From NCBI GenBank assembly GCA_003516865.1, contig DPBR01000068.1, positions 14,839 to 27,058 of the forward strand: 12,220 nucleotides of DNA, read 5' to 3'. The notes below the pieces were generated by a model that was not told where the DNA came from, searched no databases, and saw nothing but the letters and a program-made list of their open reading frames with translations. Below are positions 6,010 to 12,220 of the stretch, one piece after another (positions within the stretch are counted from its first letter, which is position 1; each line of letters begins with the position of its first letter). The position numbers and the translations under genes are program-made. The stretch is from Oscillospiraceae bacterium (GTDB lineage: Bacteria; Bacillota; Clostridia; Oscillospirales; Ruminococcaceae).

Positions 6010-6543
6010 TTATGCATCTGCATCCATAAAAACCTTTGAACCTGTTGCTCCTTTTTGTCCTTGATATTTACCATTGTACGGATTCCAAGCAGTATCATCC
6101 ATTTGCGCAAATACTAACTGCCCAACTCTACGACCGCTTTGCAGCTCAATAGCACAACGATTCGCATTAAACAATTCTAATGTTATCTCGCCTTTAAATC
6201 CAGGATCAACCCAACCTGCATTCTGAATAAAAAGTCCCATTCTTCCTAATGAACTTCTTCCTTCAACAAATGCGGTCAAATTATTGGGTAACTCAAAATA
6301 TTCCATTGTAGTAGCCAGAACAAATTGCCCTGGCAATATTAAATAGCTATCTGATATTATAGTTTTATATTTGATTTTTTTATCTAATGTAATAATTCTT
6401 GAGTCTATATCGTCAACCACACTGAAAGTGTTTCCTAATCTAACATCTACACTTGCGGGCTGCACTTGCTCTTTGTTTAATGGACTAATAACCAAAGAAT
6501 TTTCTTTAAGCATTTTTAAAATTGTTTTATCGGATAAAATCAT
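6010..6543 (-). CDS. dcd: dCTP deaminase (trimeric dUTPase fold)
   Basis: A 177-residue protein of the Dcd/dUTPase superfamily. It converts dCTP to dUTP in the cytosol, feeding dTTP synthesis; some relatives also hydrolyse dUTP to dUMP. Motifs: QPASVDVRLG (28-37), EGRSSLGRMGL (94-104), DPGFKGEITLELFN (113-126) with the likely catalytic Glu at 123, SGRRVGQLVF (136-145), and the C-terminal nucleotide lid YQGQKGATGS (160-169). The length is near the family norm and the frame is intact. GAGGTG lies six bases before the ATG, and a consensus promoter precedes it. The gene is AT-rich and flanked on both sides by IS66 debris, so it was probably acquired. Whether it is mono- or bifunctional is not decided by sequence. 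Confidence 0.92.
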   Translation of the reverse strand: MILSDKTILKMLKENSLVISPLNKEQVQPASVDVRLGNTFSVVDDIDSRIITLDKKIKYKTIISDSYLILPGQFVLATTMEYFELPNNLTAFVEGRSSLGRMGLFIQNAGWVDPGFKGEITLELFNANRCAIELQSGRRVGQLVFAQMDDTAWNPYNGKYQGQKGATGSKVFMDADA

Positions 6544-6565
6544 TTAAGCACCTCGTGTGAGCAAT

Positions 6566-6577
6566 TGATTATAATCA
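6566..6577. promoter_or_regulatory. 12-bp perfect palindrome at the dcd transcription start
   Basis: TGATTATAATCA is a perfect inverted repeat 5 bases downstream of the -10 box, covering the expected +1 of the dcd promoter. The position and symmetry suit a repressor operator. The base composition recalls Fur/PerR-type boxes, but spacing and length do not match them exactly, and no regulator gene is nearby. Confidence 0.4.
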
Positions 6578-6582
6578 TATTT

Positions 6583-6611
6583 ATTATACACCAATACAAT
6601 ACATTTGTCAA
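6583..6611 (-). promoter_or_regulatory. Consensus sigma-70 (SigA) promoter for dcd
   Basis: On the reverse strand TTGACA (6611-6606) and TATAAT (6588-6583) are both perfect consensus hexamers, separated by exactly 17 bases. The ATG of dcd follows about 40 bases downstream of the -10 box. Confidence 0.88.
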
Positions 6612-6807
6612 GTGAAAATTGCAATATAACCAAAACCTACACGCCCCCCACCCCCGGTAAGAAGCCGTTGCTTGTAACTGTTTTGTAATCTTTGTCTTAT
6701 AGCGACATCACATAATCAAGATACTTGGCAGGATCAAGCGAGATAATGAACTGCTTCCTGCGAATAAGGTATGTTTGGCTTATACATATCTACACGCTTT
6801 AGCATAC
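6612..6807. other. Junction region between dcd promoter and tnpB
   Basis: No complete gene. It includes a C-rich tract at 6642-6656 (two C-runs split by one A) and, on the reverse strand, a short open stretch reading RRKQFIISLDPAKYLDYVMSL before a stop, with no start signal. The latter looks like coding residue of the IS66 element or of whatever was deleted. The exact IS66/dcd breakpoint lies somewhere here. Confidence 0.35.
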
Positions 6808-7155
6808 TCAGACACCACTTGCGGATGATGTTCTTGTTTTCGGCTGCTCAATGGAAAGCCCCTGCATAAGCCAAACAAACTGCTCGTGAGTCAGCAGCTT
6901 TGCCTCCGCGCCGTTCCTCGGCCACTGAAAACTGCCGTTATCCAACCGCTTGTACATCAGCAAAAATCCGTCGCTCTCCCACAGCAGAGCCTTCATTCTG
7001 TCCCGCCGTTTTCCACAGAACAGAAACAGGCTGCCCGAGCAGGGTTCCAAGCCGAAATCCTGCTGAATAATCGCTGCCAGACCGTCGATTGACCGCCGCA
7101 TATCCGTGTATCCGCAGACCATGTACACCTGCTCGAATTTTGCTTCTTTCAGCAT
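6808..7155 (-). CDS. tnpB: IS66-family accessory protein TnpB
   Basis: A 115-residue protein of the IS66 Orf2 type, needed with TnpA and TnpC for transposition of this family; its biochemical role is unsettled. Landmarks are VYMVCGYTDMRRSIDGLAAI near the N-terminus, SLFLFCGKRRDRMKALLWE, YKRLDNGSFQWPR, and LTHEQFVWLMQGLSIEQPK near the C-terminus. The start overlaps the tnpA stop (ATGCTGA), a normal coupling in IS66. The last residues after IEQPK (TRTSSASGV) look unlike the usual basic tail. Another frame stays open for about 20 codons past this point, so a small indel near 6840 may have altered the end. Confidence 0.85.
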   Translation of the reverse strand: MLKEAKFEQVYMVCGYTDMRRSIDGLAAIIQQDFGLEPCSGSLFLFCGKRRDRMKALLWESDGFLLMYKRLDNGSFQWPRNGAEAKLLTHEQFVWLMQGLSIEQPKTRTSSASGV

Positions 7156-7496
7156 GATGACAGCCCTTTCAGAAGTGCCGTCAACAGGTCTGGTGATATA
7201 TCTTGCGGCAGTTCTGCGGTTATTCCGCGCCCGCTTATTCGGATTGTTCCTGTGTTGGCGGGAGAGGTGTGCGTTTCTTCAACGCACGCGCTTACCGGAA
7301 CTATCTCCTGTTTTGGTTCAAGTGCCGCTTCGCGCATCTGTCTGAGTCTGTTGTGAAAGGTCGTTCTGGCTATTCCGTTTTCCTCGCACCACGCTTTGAT
7401 TGTCTTTCCGCTCTCAAGATACTCTCGGTACATCTCTGCCCACGCCTCTAGTCTTACCCGCTTTTTTGCTTCACTTATCCTGCTCAGTTCTATCAA
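7149..7496 (-). CDS. tnpA: IS66-family helix-turn-helix protein TnpA
   Basis: A 115-residue IS66 Orf1 protein. Residues about 31-56 (TIKAWCEENGIARTTFHNRL) form a helix-turn-helix with the WCxxxGI pattern typical of this family, followed by a basic helix and a less conserved tail. The only upstream start in frame is TTG 7496, with no well-spaced ribosome binding site, so the true start is uncertain by several codons. It overlaps tnpB by seven bases. A strong inverted repeat lies 13 bases upstream. Confidence 0.8.
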   Translation of the reverse strand: MIELSRISEAKKRVRLEAWAEMYREYLESGKTIKAWCEENGIARTTFHNRLRQMREAALEPKQEIVPVSACVEETHTSPANTGTIRISGRGITAELPQDISPDLLTALLKGLSSC

Positions 7497-7509
7497 CTCC
7501 CATCTCGTT

Positions 7510-7543
7510 CAACGAAGTCCCGGGACTTTCTGGGACTTCGTTG
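7510..7543. repeat. Strong inverted repeat (hairpin) before tnpA
   Basis: CAACGAAGTCCC (7510-7521) and GGGACTTCGTTG (7532-7543) are perfect 12-bp arms around a 10-base loop that carries a further copy of GGGACTT. As a result AAGTCCCGGGACTT at 7515-7528 is also a palindrome. In tnpA mRNA this would form a stable stem just before the start. Insertion sequences often use such structures to block read-through expression. There is no T-tail, so it is not a simple terminator. Confidence 0.6.
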
Positions 7544-7555
7544 CACTTTATGGTT

Positions 7556-7584
7556 ATTGTAGCACTTTTCGGGTTATTTGTATA
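7556..7584 (-). promoter_or_regulatory. Possible tnpA promoter
   Basis: On the reverse strand TATACA (7584-7579) and TACAAT (7561-7556) are separated by 17 bases. The -10 has one mismatch to consensus and the -35 two. It would place the hairpin at 7510-7543 inside the leader. Confidence 0.35.
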
Positions 7585-7651
7585 GCCGCGGGATTAGTTG
7601 GCGGATACGGATGATGTGCTGAAATAAATTCTCAGCTTTGAATAAAATTAG

Positions 7652-7686
7652 AAATGAGCTACTGCACATAATGCAATAGCTCATTT
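7652..7686 (-). terminator. Terminator of the lac/gal operon
   Basis: AAATGAGCTA (7652-7661) and TAGCTCATTT (7677-7686) are perfect 10-bp arms around a 15-base loop, which itself can pair TGCA with TGCA. It lies 14 bases past the galT stop. A-rich and T-rich flanks occur on both sides, so it could act in both directions. Confidence 0.75.
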
Positions 7687-7700
7687 TCGTATATTCCAAA

Positions 7701-9188
7701 TCAACCTAATTGTTCTACAAATCTTGCAAATGCTTCTTTTCCTTGTTTATCTCTCTTAAATACTCCGGCATCTTCAAGTATCTGTTCAAAAACTCTGCCG
7801 ACTTCATAACGAATAATATCCATTGCATTATCAGCGTTAAAATCAGAATATTTTTTTAGAATTTCACTTGCCCAAATTGCATGAGATGCAATTTTATCAT
7901 CTGTAGCAATCTCTTTGCCGGACAGCATTGCATCTTTTAAAAGTGTCAGTTCATCTGCTAAACGCGCCGGAAGAACAGCAAGTCCCATCACTTCAATCAA
8001 TCCGATGTTTTCTTTTTTGATATGATGTAAGGTAGGATTCGGATGGAACACACCTAACGGTCTTTCTTTCGTTGTAATATTGTTTCTCAATACCAAGTCG
8101 CATTCAAATCCAGAAGAAGTTGCTCTTGCAATTGGAGTAATTGTATTATGCAGAATTCCGTCTGTTTCTGCAAAAATTCCAACCACTTCATCTGTATATG
8201 TTCTCCATTTTGATAAAATATCAGCGCATGCAGCTGCCAAAGCCGTCCTGTTTTTTGAAGAAAGACGTATCACAGACATCGGCCATTTTACAATGCCGGC
8301 ACTAACATTCATATAATTTTTCAAAAGAAATGTTCTTTCAATCGGTGCTTTTGCCATTGCAAAATTATAATTGCCGCCTTGAAAGTGTTCATGCGTTAGA
8401 ATTGAACCGCCTACAATAGGAAGGTCTGCATTTGAACCGATAAAATAGTGTGGAAATTGCTCAACAAAATCAAACAGTTTATTGAATACCTGTGCATTGA
8501 TTGTCATAGGAATATGCTGTTTATTAAAGACGATGCAGTGTTCATTATAATATCCATAAGGAGAATACTGCATGAACCAATCTTGGCTGTTGATATTCAA
8601 CTTTACCGGACGAAGATTTTGTCTTGCAGGGTGTGTCTGGTGACCTGCGAATCCCATATTTTCAACACAAAGCTGACATTGAGGATAGGCTGATTTTTTT
8701 TGCAATTTAGCAGCAGCAATATCACGAGGATCTTTCTCTGGCTTAGAACGGTTTATAGTAATGTCAAGTGTTCCATATTCTGATTCATATGTCCACTTTA
8801 AATCTTTCGCAATTCTTTCAGCACGAACATAGTTCAGGCTTTTACTAAAAGCATAGTACCATTCTGTAGCTGCTGATGGCGAATCAGAATATTTTCTTTG
8901 AAATGTGGCATTAACTTCTCTCGGCATAGGTGTGAAAACACCCATAACTCTTGTATCGAATAGATCACGTTGTACAGAAGTGTCTTCAATGATTCCTGCC
9001 TTTACTGCATAGTCGATCAGGGGTTCAAGAAGTTCTTCAATATTTCCCGTGAGTGGTTCTTTATCATTCCAGTCAGTCAGTTTTAGTATATCCATGAGCT
9101 GATTTCTGACAACGAAAATATCATCATTTGTAATCAAATCAGCTTCTATTGCATGACGGATTAATCCGTTTATTGCCCTGTATATCAT
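7701..9188 (-). CDS. galT: UDP-glucose--hexose-1-phosphate uridylyltransferase, type II
   Basis: A 495-residue GalT of the type found in Firmicutes. It swaps UMP between UDP-glucose and galactose-1-phosphate, giving glucose-1-phosphate and UDP-galactose, in the cytosol. Family landmarks: FTPMPREVNATF (85-96), CQLCVENMGFAGHQTHPARQN (171-191), YSPYGYYNEHCIVF (208-221), and the HEHFQGG block (266-272) that corresponds to the histidine triad-like active site. I start at ATG 9188 (MIYRAINGLIRHAI), which follows AGAGGTG. The longer frame to 9206 would begin with TTG overlapping the galE stop. It is the last gene of the operon, 14 bases after galE, and the terminator follows. Full length. Confidence 0.95.
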   Translation of the reverse strand: MIYRAINGLIRHAIEADLITNDDIFVVRNQLMDILKLTDWNDKEPLTGNIEELLEPLIDYAVKAGIIEDTSVQRDLFDTRVMGVFTPMPREVNATFQRKYSDSPSAATEWYYAFSKSLNYVRAERIAKDLKWTYESEYGTLDITINRSKPEKDPRDIAAAKLQKKSAYPQCQLCVENMGFAGHQTHPARQNLRPVKLNINSQDWFMQYSPYGYYNEHCIVFNKQHIPMTINAQVFNKLFDFVEQFPHYFIGSNADLPIVGGSILTHEHFQGGNYNFAMAKAPIERTFLLKNYMNVSAGIVKWPMSVIRLSSKNRTALAAACADILSKWRTYTDEVVGIFAETDGILHNTITPIARATSSGFECDLVLRNNITTKERPLGVFHPNPTLHHIKKENIGLIEVMGLAVLPARLADELTLLKDAMLSGKEIATDDKIASHAIWASEILKKYSDFNADNAMDIIRYEVGRVFEQILEDAGVFKRDKQGKEAFARFVEQLG

Positions 9189-9202
9189 GATAACACCTCT
9201 TT

Positions 9203-10186
9203 TCAAAAACCATCCGGATGATTCTTATGCCAATTCCATGCGTCAGATATAATTTCTTCAAGGCTATCGTGTACAGGATTCCAGCCAAGAATTTTTCTTG
9301 CCTTTTCACTGGAAGCCACCAGTCGTGCAGGATCTCCGGCACGCTTTGGCGTTTCAATTGCCGGAATCGGGTGCCCTGTCACTTTTCTTGCTTTATCAAT
9401 TACTTCTTTTACGGAATAGCCGACACCATTTCCAAGATTGAAAATATTGCTTTCGTTTCCGTTTTTTAAGTACTTTACAGCGAGAATATGTGCCTGAGCC
9501 AAATCGGTAACATGGATGTAGTCTCTGATACAAGTTCCATCAGGAGTATCATAATCTGTTCCATAGATGGAGATACTTTCTCTCTTTCCATTTGGGACTT
9601 GAAGAATCAAAGGAATCAGATGACTTTCCGGATTATGAGCCTCGCCGATTTTACCTGATTTGTCTGCTCCGCAAGCATTGAAATAGCGGAGAGAAACGTA
9701 TCTTAGACCATGAGCTTTTGAAGTCCAATAGAACATCTTCTCCATAGCAAGTTTGGTTTCACCATATGGATTGGTTGGCTGTGTTCTGTCTGTTTCAAGA
9801 ATCGGAATATTTTCCGGTTCACCATAGGTGGCAGCGGTTGAGGAAAATACAATTTTATCAATATGGTGTTCAACCATGGAATCCAAAAGAATTTTTGTTC
9901 CGCAGAGATTATTGTCGTAATACTTTAGTGGATTGACAACGCTTTCTCCAACAAGAGAATATGCTGCAAAGTGAATCACTGCATCTATCTGTTCGTTTTC
10001 AAAAATATTATCAAGAAACGCCTTGTCATGCAAATCACCCAGATAAAATTTCGCATCTTTCGGAACAGCTTTGATGTGTCCGGTTGCAAGATTGTCTGCA
10101 ATAATAACGCTTTCTCCGGCGCGAATCAACTCTAAAGCTGTGTGAGAACCGATATATCCTGCACCGCCTAAAACAAGTATACTCAT
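9203..10186 (-). CDS. galE: UDP-glucose 4-epimerase
   Basis: A 327-residue short-chain dehydrogenase-type epimerase that interconverts UDP-galactose and UDP-glucose with bound NAD+. It carries the Rossmann motif GGAGYIGSH (7-15), the ribose-binding Asp at about 31, the active-site Ser/Thr in FSSTAATYGEP (114-123) and the catalytic pair YGETK (Tyr141, Lys145). RYFNACGAD and the C-terminal IRDYIHVTDLAQAH and NLGNGVGYSVKEV blocks are typical of GalE. The length is normal. AGGAGGA stands seven bases before the ATG. It is third in the operon, 15 bases after galK. Confidence 0.96.
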   Translation of the reverse strand: MSILVLGGAGYIGSHTALELIRAGESVIIADNLATGHIKAVPKDAKFYLGDLHDKAFLDNIFENEQIDAVIHFAAYSLVGESVVNPLKYYDNNLCGTKILLDSMVEHHIDKIVFSSTAATYGEPENIPILETDRTQPTNPYGETKLAMEKMFYWTSKAHGLRYVSLRYFNACGADKSGKIGEAHNPESHLIPLILQVPNGKRESISIYGTDYDTPDGTCIRDYIHVTDLAQAHILAVKYLKNGNESNIFNLGNGVGYSVKEVIDKARKVTGHPIPAIETPKRAGDPARLVASSEKARKILGWNPVHDSLEEIISDAWNWHKNHPDGF

Positions 10187-10201
10187 TATTTTTTCCTCCT
10201 A

Positions 10202-11476
10202 TTATTTGATTTCAATACCGCCAAACGGTCTGATTGTCATAATGTAGCACGAATTTTGTCCAAATATTCTGTCCATTTCCGATCTATATGCATTGACAAG
10301 ATCATTTGGTACAAATGCCTGAACAGTCCCTGCGAAACCACCTCCGTGAACTCTTACAGCACCATTGCCTTTTAATATTCGTTTCCCCGCCATAATTGCA
10401 AGTGGAATACCTTGTTCCGTTGGCTTTCTGCATGAGTATAAATTTTGCAGATAGTTCATGGAGGAATCTCCCGATTCGTTTACAAGCGTGAGAAAATCCT
10501 CAAATCTGTTGTTTTTGAGAGCTTCCATTTCTGCCTTTGCACGATAATTGTCGCCAAAAAAGTGAATTGCACGCAAGACAGCTCTGTCAGAAATCTTCTT
10601 TTTAATATCAGGGAGATTATCCCAAAATTGATTTTCATCAACTTCACGAAGAACATTTTTGCCGAAATATTCTGCAACTTCGTCCATTTCTGTACGAACG
10701 GCTACATAATCATCTGTCAAATCAGAATGATCTCCTTTGGTGTCTGTGATGATCAATGCATAGCCGGTTTTTGAAAGGTCAAAATCAATTTTTTGGATAC
10801 TTGGATTTTGAATGTTTTGAAAATCAAGAAAAACAAATCCACCAACGGAGCAAACCATCTGATCCATCAATCCGCTTTTCTTGCCAAAATAAAAGTTTTC
10901 TGCATATTGTCCGATTTTTGCGATTTCTACTGCACCAATCTGATTGTTATTGTAATAGCTGTCAATTGCCGTTGCAATCAATGTTTCAAATGCAGCAGAA
11001 GAAGAAATACCGCTTCCGGCAAGTACATTTGAAGTTGTATACATATCAAATCCGGAAATTTCTACACCTAAATCCTTAAAGCGAGCTGCAATCCCTCTGA
11101 CAATTTCAGAAGAACCTTTTTCACCGATATGAACATCCAAATCGTCCAGTGAAACTGCAAATTCATCGTATCCCTCTGATTTAATTCTGATGATGTTTTC
11201 GTCATGAAATGCTGCAACACCGATAACATCTAAGTCAACTGCTCCTGCAATGACACAGCCATGTTGATGATCGGTATGATTACCGCCGATTTCTGTCCTA
11301 CCCGGAGCAGAATAAACGTGTATATCATTTCTATTCGGATACAGTGCTGTGAATTTCTCCACAGCACTTATATATCGTGATTTCTGACTTTCTATATCCT
11401 GTGGCTTATAAATATTTGCGAAGATATTATCAAATCCACCACAAGTAACATTGTCTTGAAAATCCTGTATTTTCAT
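10202..11476 (-). CDS. galK: Galactokinase
   Basis: A 424-residue GHMP-superfamily kinase that phosphorylates alpha-D-galactose at C1 using ATP. It carries the galactokinase signature GRTEIGGNHTDHQHG (59-73), the ATP-binding loop LAGSGISSSAA (152-162), the catalytic Asp in SGLMDQMVCS (about 205) and motif 3 VHGGGFAGTVQAF (376-388). It is slightly longer than E. coli GalK (382), with the extra residues at the N-terminus (MKIQDFQDNVTCGGFDN); longer forms occur in Firmicutes. AAGGAAAG precedes the ATG. It lies 15 bases after lacZ, so the two are cotranscribed. The protein is complete. Confidence 0.96.
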   Translation of the reverse strand: MKIQDFQDNVTCGGFDNIFANIYKPQDIESQKSRYISAVEKFTALYPNRNDIHVYSAPGRTEIGGNHTDHQHGCVIAGAVDLDVIGVAAFHDENIIRIKSEGYDEFAVSLDDLDVHIGEKGSSEIVRGIAARFKDLGVEISGFDMYTTSNVLAGSGISSSAAFETLIATAIDSYYNNNQIGAVEIAKIGQYAENFYFGKKSGLMDQMVCSVGGFVFLDFQNIQNPSIQKIDFDLSKTGYALIITDTKGDHSDLTDDYVAVRTEMDEVAEYFGKNVLREVDENQFWDNLPDIKKKISDRAVLRAIHFFGDNYRAKAEMEALKNNRFEDFLTLVNESGDSSMNYLQNLYSCRKPTEQGIPLAIMAGKRILKGNGAVRVHGGGFAGTVQAFVPNDLVNAYRSEMDRIFGQNSCYIMTIRPFGGIEIK

Positions 11477-11491
11477 TGCTTTCCTTTCTTC

Positions 11492-12220
11492 TTACGATCT
11501 TAAGGGCATAATTACAAATTCCAATTTCATCGGCTGATCTGCATGAATTCTGTACTCCTCATGCACCGGTGCACCCCAGGAATCATCGCCGCCGACACCC
11601 ATTTGCTTTGCAGCGATTCTGACCCATGTGTAACAAATGTTCGGAAGCTCGTCCAGATGCATTGCGTTTTCGAGTTCATAGGCACTGTATGGCAGTACAC
11701 TCATTTCAAACGGAGCAGATGCCTTTTGGAACGTCAAACCATGCTGCATATCATCATGGATTGAGAGCGTTCTTACACCGGTACGGTTGCCGCATTCCTG
11801 CGGATTGAGATAACCGGAAAGATTTTCTTTTGCTGTAGATTTCCACAATCCCAGTCTTGCCCCTTTGCATCGGTCACTGTAATTTTCATCAGGACCGAGT
11901 CCGTAATACCGGAAATTGCAAAGCTGTTTTTTCATCTTGAAGTCCAATGCAAGAACCGGCATATCTGACATTCCGCTTACTCCTGCATAATTTACACTTA
12001 CGCCCAGCTTTCCGTCAAAGTGTGCGGTATAGGTTACAGTAAACTCAAAAGTCGGAACACAGGCAGCCTGATATGTGAATGTGATTTTCAAGGCATCTTC
12101 CTGTTCCAGCCATGAAACGGTTTTATACTTTGCAAATTTGCCTGCGGCATACCACTGTGCAAGATTGTACGGCTCGGAAGCACCGGTGTCATTGTCCGTC
12201 ATTGCTCTCCAGAAGCTGAC
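11492..12220 (-). CDS. lacZ: LacZ-type beta-galactosidase (GH2), C-terminal part
   Basis: The gene enters from the right edge. About 242 residues of the C-terminus are present and the catalytic barrel lies outside. The visible frame begins VSFWRAMTDND, which matches the FWRA.TDND motif that opens domain 5 (Bgal small chain) of LacZ. RYYGLGPDENYSDR and the final MGVGGDDSWGAPV are also diagnostic; the Trp in DDSW corresponds to Trp999 of the E. coli active site. The enzyme hydrolyses lactose to glucose and galactose, which galK-galE-galT then process. No signal for export can be judged. The internal ATG at 12202 is not the true start. Confidence 0.94.
   Translation of the reverse strand, partial: VSFWRAMTDNDTGASEPYNLAQWYAAGKFAKYKTVSWLEQEDALKITFTYQAACVPTFEFTVTYTAHFDGKLGVSVNYAGVSGMSDMPVLALDFKMKKQLCNFRYYGLGPDENYSDRCKGARLGLWKSTAKENLSGYLNPQECGNRTGVRTLSIHDDMQHGLTFQKASAPFEMSVLPYSAYELENAMHLDELPNICYTWVRIAAKQMGVGGDDSWGAPVHEEYRIHADQPMKLEFVIMPLRS

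Larger units (their letters stand above)
5540..7600 (-). mobile_element. Disrupted IS66-family element carrying dcd
   Basis: The three IS66 genes are in their normal order on the reverse strand: tnpA (7149-7496), tnpB (6808-7155) and tnpC (only its 3' part, 5534-6001). Between tnpB and the tnpC fragment lies a foreign AT-rich segment with a complete dcd gene and promoter. The right boundary near 7600 is approximate, because I could not identify a terminal repeat. The left end was removed by the IS256 element. The element is dead, for lack of a whole TnpC. Confidence 0.6.

Noticed and set aside
6010..6543. dcd as an anti-phage dCTP deaminase defence gene.
   Set aside because: Known defence dCTP deaminases have a cytidine deaminase fold; this one is the ordinary trimeric dUTPase-fold enzyme, so no defence role is assigned.
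9189..9206. TTG 9206 as galT start.
   Set aside because: It overlaps the galE stop, and the AGAGGTG site lies downstream of it, in front of ATG 9188.

Overview
The window looks like a chromosomal segment of an anaerobic Firmicute of the Ruminococcus/Oscillospiraceae type. This is an inference from the low-to-moderate GC content, strong purine-rich ribosome binding sites, the LacZ-GalK-GalE-GalT (type II GalT) gene set, and the style of the IS256 and IS66 transposases. No rRNA, tRNA or CRISPR array was seen.

Layout. Positions 1-1128 (+) hold a CorA-type divalent metal channel gene. Its leader carries both a well-formed 27-residue mini-ORF and a set of potential RNA stems. Positions 1129-4160 (+) are an accessory stretch, visibly more AT-rich in its right part. 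It contains the 3' remnant of an unidentified gene, then four unrecognised membrane or exported proteins: a type I membrane protein, an N-terminally anchored protein with a leucine-rich-repeat-like tail, a multi-pass membrane protein, and a lipoprotein split by a -1 frameshift. A strong forward terminator closes the stretch at 4126-4163.

Positions 4207-7600 (- strand genes) are a nest of mobile elements. An IS256-family element with an intact DDE transposase and about 26-bp imperfect terminal inverted repeats (4207-5539) cuts into the 3' end of an IS66-family tnpC. The N-terminal part of that tnpC is missing. In its place sits a complete dCTP deaminase gene (dcd, 6010-6543) with its own consensus sigma-70 promoter and a 12-bp palindrome at the transcription start. 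Further along are the IS66 tnpB and tnpA genes, which overlap as usual for the family, and a strong hairpin just ahead of tnpA.

Positions 7652-12220 (- strand) are a lactose/galactose operon read right to left: lacZ (C-terminal part only, running off the window), galK, galE, galT, terminator. Gaps are about 15 nt, each holding a ribosome binding site. LacZ splits lactose and GalK phosphorylates galactose. GalT exchanges it with UDP-glucose, and GalE regenerates UDP-glucose, so this is a complete Leloir route apart from a mutarotase and a transporter, which are not in the window.

The parts most worth a second look are the corA leader, the dcd gene embedded in IS66 debris with its own promoter and possible operator, and the small membrane/lipoprotein cluster with its frameshift and related C-terminal repeats. 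I did not find firm evidence for a wholly new system.
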